Shown here: piece by piece, positions 32,729 to 33,451 of the stretch | Layout: each line of letters opens with the position of its first letter | Position numbering within the stretch: position 1 is the stretch's first letter | From: an uncultured Eubacteriales bacterium | GTDB taxonomy: Bacteria; Bacillota_A; Clostridia; Peptostreptococcales; Anaerovoracaceae | DNA length: 33,451 bases | Assembly (NCBI GenBank): GCA_902790885.1 | Contig: CADATR010000003.1 | Span: 1 to 33,451, forward strand | Reading direction: 5' to 3' | Notes under the pieces: generated by a model | Database searches by the model: none | Told to the model about the DNA's origin: nothing | What the model saw: the letters and a program-made list of their open reading frames with translations, nothing else | Program-made: the position numbers and the translations under genes

Positions 32729-33451
32729 TTATCGCTCCAGGTTCCGTTCCTTGTTCGTGAGTTTACGCATAGCACGCTGCTTCTCACGTTCAGCTATCAG
32801 CTTTTCTCTCTCGGCCTGTTCTCTTGCAGCTTTGTCCCTAAAAAGATCCTTCAGCTTGTTTACGAAAGCTGTGACCAGCTCAGGGAAGTGCTCCATAGCA
32901 TCAAGGAACGGCCTTGTCTTCTCGGTAAGTTCTTCATACTGCCTGCTAAGGTTCTCATACCGTGTGCTGTATCTCTCGAAGCCATTTCTGTAGTACTCTA
33001 TAGTCCTTTGCATGTCCCACAGCCTTGTCCTGCTCGTCAGACCTTCCTTAGCAAGAGAAGTGAGCTCCTCATAGTCTTCACCAGAGAGAACGACCTTGCC
33101 TGTGATATTCTTCTTCCCAAGACTGTCTATATCTTCATACCTGGTCTTAGCATCAAGTGCCGGCTCATACTGCAGTTTCATCTGCTCAATGCGCCCCTCT
33201 ATCTCGGAAAGTCTTTCCTTGTCCTTCTCGATCTTGAACTGAAGAGTGTCAAGATGCTCAGCTGTGCTGCCTCTCTCTCCGCGTTCAAATCCTGTGAAGC
33301 CATGACTGATCATGTGCTCATACACTTCATCCTGCAGTATGCTGTAGGACTTCCTGTACTTCGGCTTGCCGTTGGCTCTAAGCACTACCTCGCCATGCTC
33401 ATCAGTCTCCGGGATATTGGATGCCCACTTCTTTGAGTGGCTCACCTGATG
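32729..33451 (-). CDS. C-terminal part of a MobV/Pre-type relaxase (partial)
   Basis: The frame is open from the window's right edge to a TAA at 32729-32731, about 240 residues; the GTG at 33445 is internal, as codons continue upstream (HQVSHSKKW). The visible part matches the region after the catalytic domain of plasmid recombination/MobV enzymes: YSILQDEVYEHMISHGFTGFERGERGST, quoted as HMISHGFTGFERGERGS, then AEHLDTLQF, then a long coiled coil rich in Glu/Lys/Arg and a basic tail. The His-rich catalytic motif would lie outside the window. Such relaxases nick at oriT and use a helper conjugation system. Confidence 0.72.
   Translation of the reverse strand, partial: HQVSHSKKWASNIPETDEHGEVVLRANGKPKYRKSYSILQDEVYEHMISHGFTGFERGERGSTAEHLDTLQFKIEKDKERLSEIEGRIEQMKLQYEPALDAKTRYEDIDSLGKKNITGKVVLSGEDYEELTSLAKEGLTSRTRLWDMQRTIEYYRNGFERYSTRYENLSRQYEELTEKTRPFLDAMEHFPELVTAFVNKLKDLFRDKAAREQAEREKLIAEREKQRAMRKLTNKERNLER

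Larger units (their letters stand above)
29238..33451. mobile_element. One end of an integrative and mobilizable element at a tRNA gene (continues past window)
   Basis: Downstream of the tRNA 3' end the - strand encodes a tyrosine integrase, a RepA-like AAA helicase, an HTH protein and a MobV-type relaxase fragment, the gene set of a mobilizable element. The region appears more A/T-rich than the glycogen genes. The left boundary is placed at the tRNA 3' end; the true crossover could lie a little inside the tRNA. The other end, with the second copy of the tRNA 3' sequence, is not in the window. Confidence 0.8.

Overview
The window reads as a chromosomal segment of an anaerobic Bacillota bacterium, most likely class Clostridia. 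The reasons are strong AGGAGG-type ribosome sites before most genes, housekeeping families typical of Firmicutes (YitT, the RicT/YaaT PSP1 protein, a class III fructose-1,6-bisphosphatase, YlmH, YerB, PrsW, GlgD) and a roughly balanced base composition. I cannot name the genus. Everything here is read by eye; no database search was run.

Layout. (1) Bases 1-4421 hold the tail of an unknown gene with its terminator, then a + strand run: YitT membrane protein, a 67-residue membrane peptide, tmk, holB (delta prime), ricT/yaaT and a TrmN6-like tRNA methyltransferase, mostly overlapping or nearly so, ending in a terminator. (2) A strong promoter at about 4503-4531 starts the next run with two short-anchor membrane proteins, the second carrying a very long Lys/Ala-rich histone-H1-like tail, followed by murA. 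(3) Bases 7360-24612 hold closely packed + strand genes for gluconeogenic entry and storage polysaccharide metabolism: fbp (class III), a 31-residue membrane peptide, prsW, glgB, glgP, glgC, glgD, glgA, a GH13-GH77 debranching/glucanotransferase fusion, a HAD-SGNH hydrolase fusion and a PepF-type oligopeptidase. I saw no terminator inside this run, so one long transcript (possibly from 4503) is plausible. Together the genes make ADP-glucose from glucose-1-phosphate, polymerise and branch it, and break it down again by phosphorolysis and debranching. (4) Bases 24618-29091 hold single-gene units in mixed orientation: a membrane-anchored GH25 muramidase (-), an S4-domain YlmH protein (+, apparently leaderless), a YerB/DUF3048 lipoprotein (-) and a pyridoxamine kinase (+), separated by bidirectional terminators and by divergent promoters.

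(5) From 29121 to the window end is the junction of an integrated element. A tRNA-Ala(CGC) gene with a good promoter and terminator is followed by three helically phased TTAGAT repeats, a tyrosine integrase, an AAA-type RepA-like helicase, a protein with a sigma region-4-like HTH, and the C-terminal part of a MobV-type relaxase, all on the - strand. This fits an integrative and mobilizable element inserted at the 3' end of the tRNA gene; only one end of it is visible. The tRNA has two disrupted base pairs in its 3' half and a genomically encoded CCACCA end. A symmetrical array of 9-base repeats lies across the helicase stop codon and the integrase start region.

The most unusual items are the altered tRNA at the insertion site, the inverted iteron-like array between helicase and integrase, the membrane-anchored histone-H1-like protein upstream of murA, the YihX-like HAD-SGNH fusion inside the glycogen gene run, and the leaderless ylmH.
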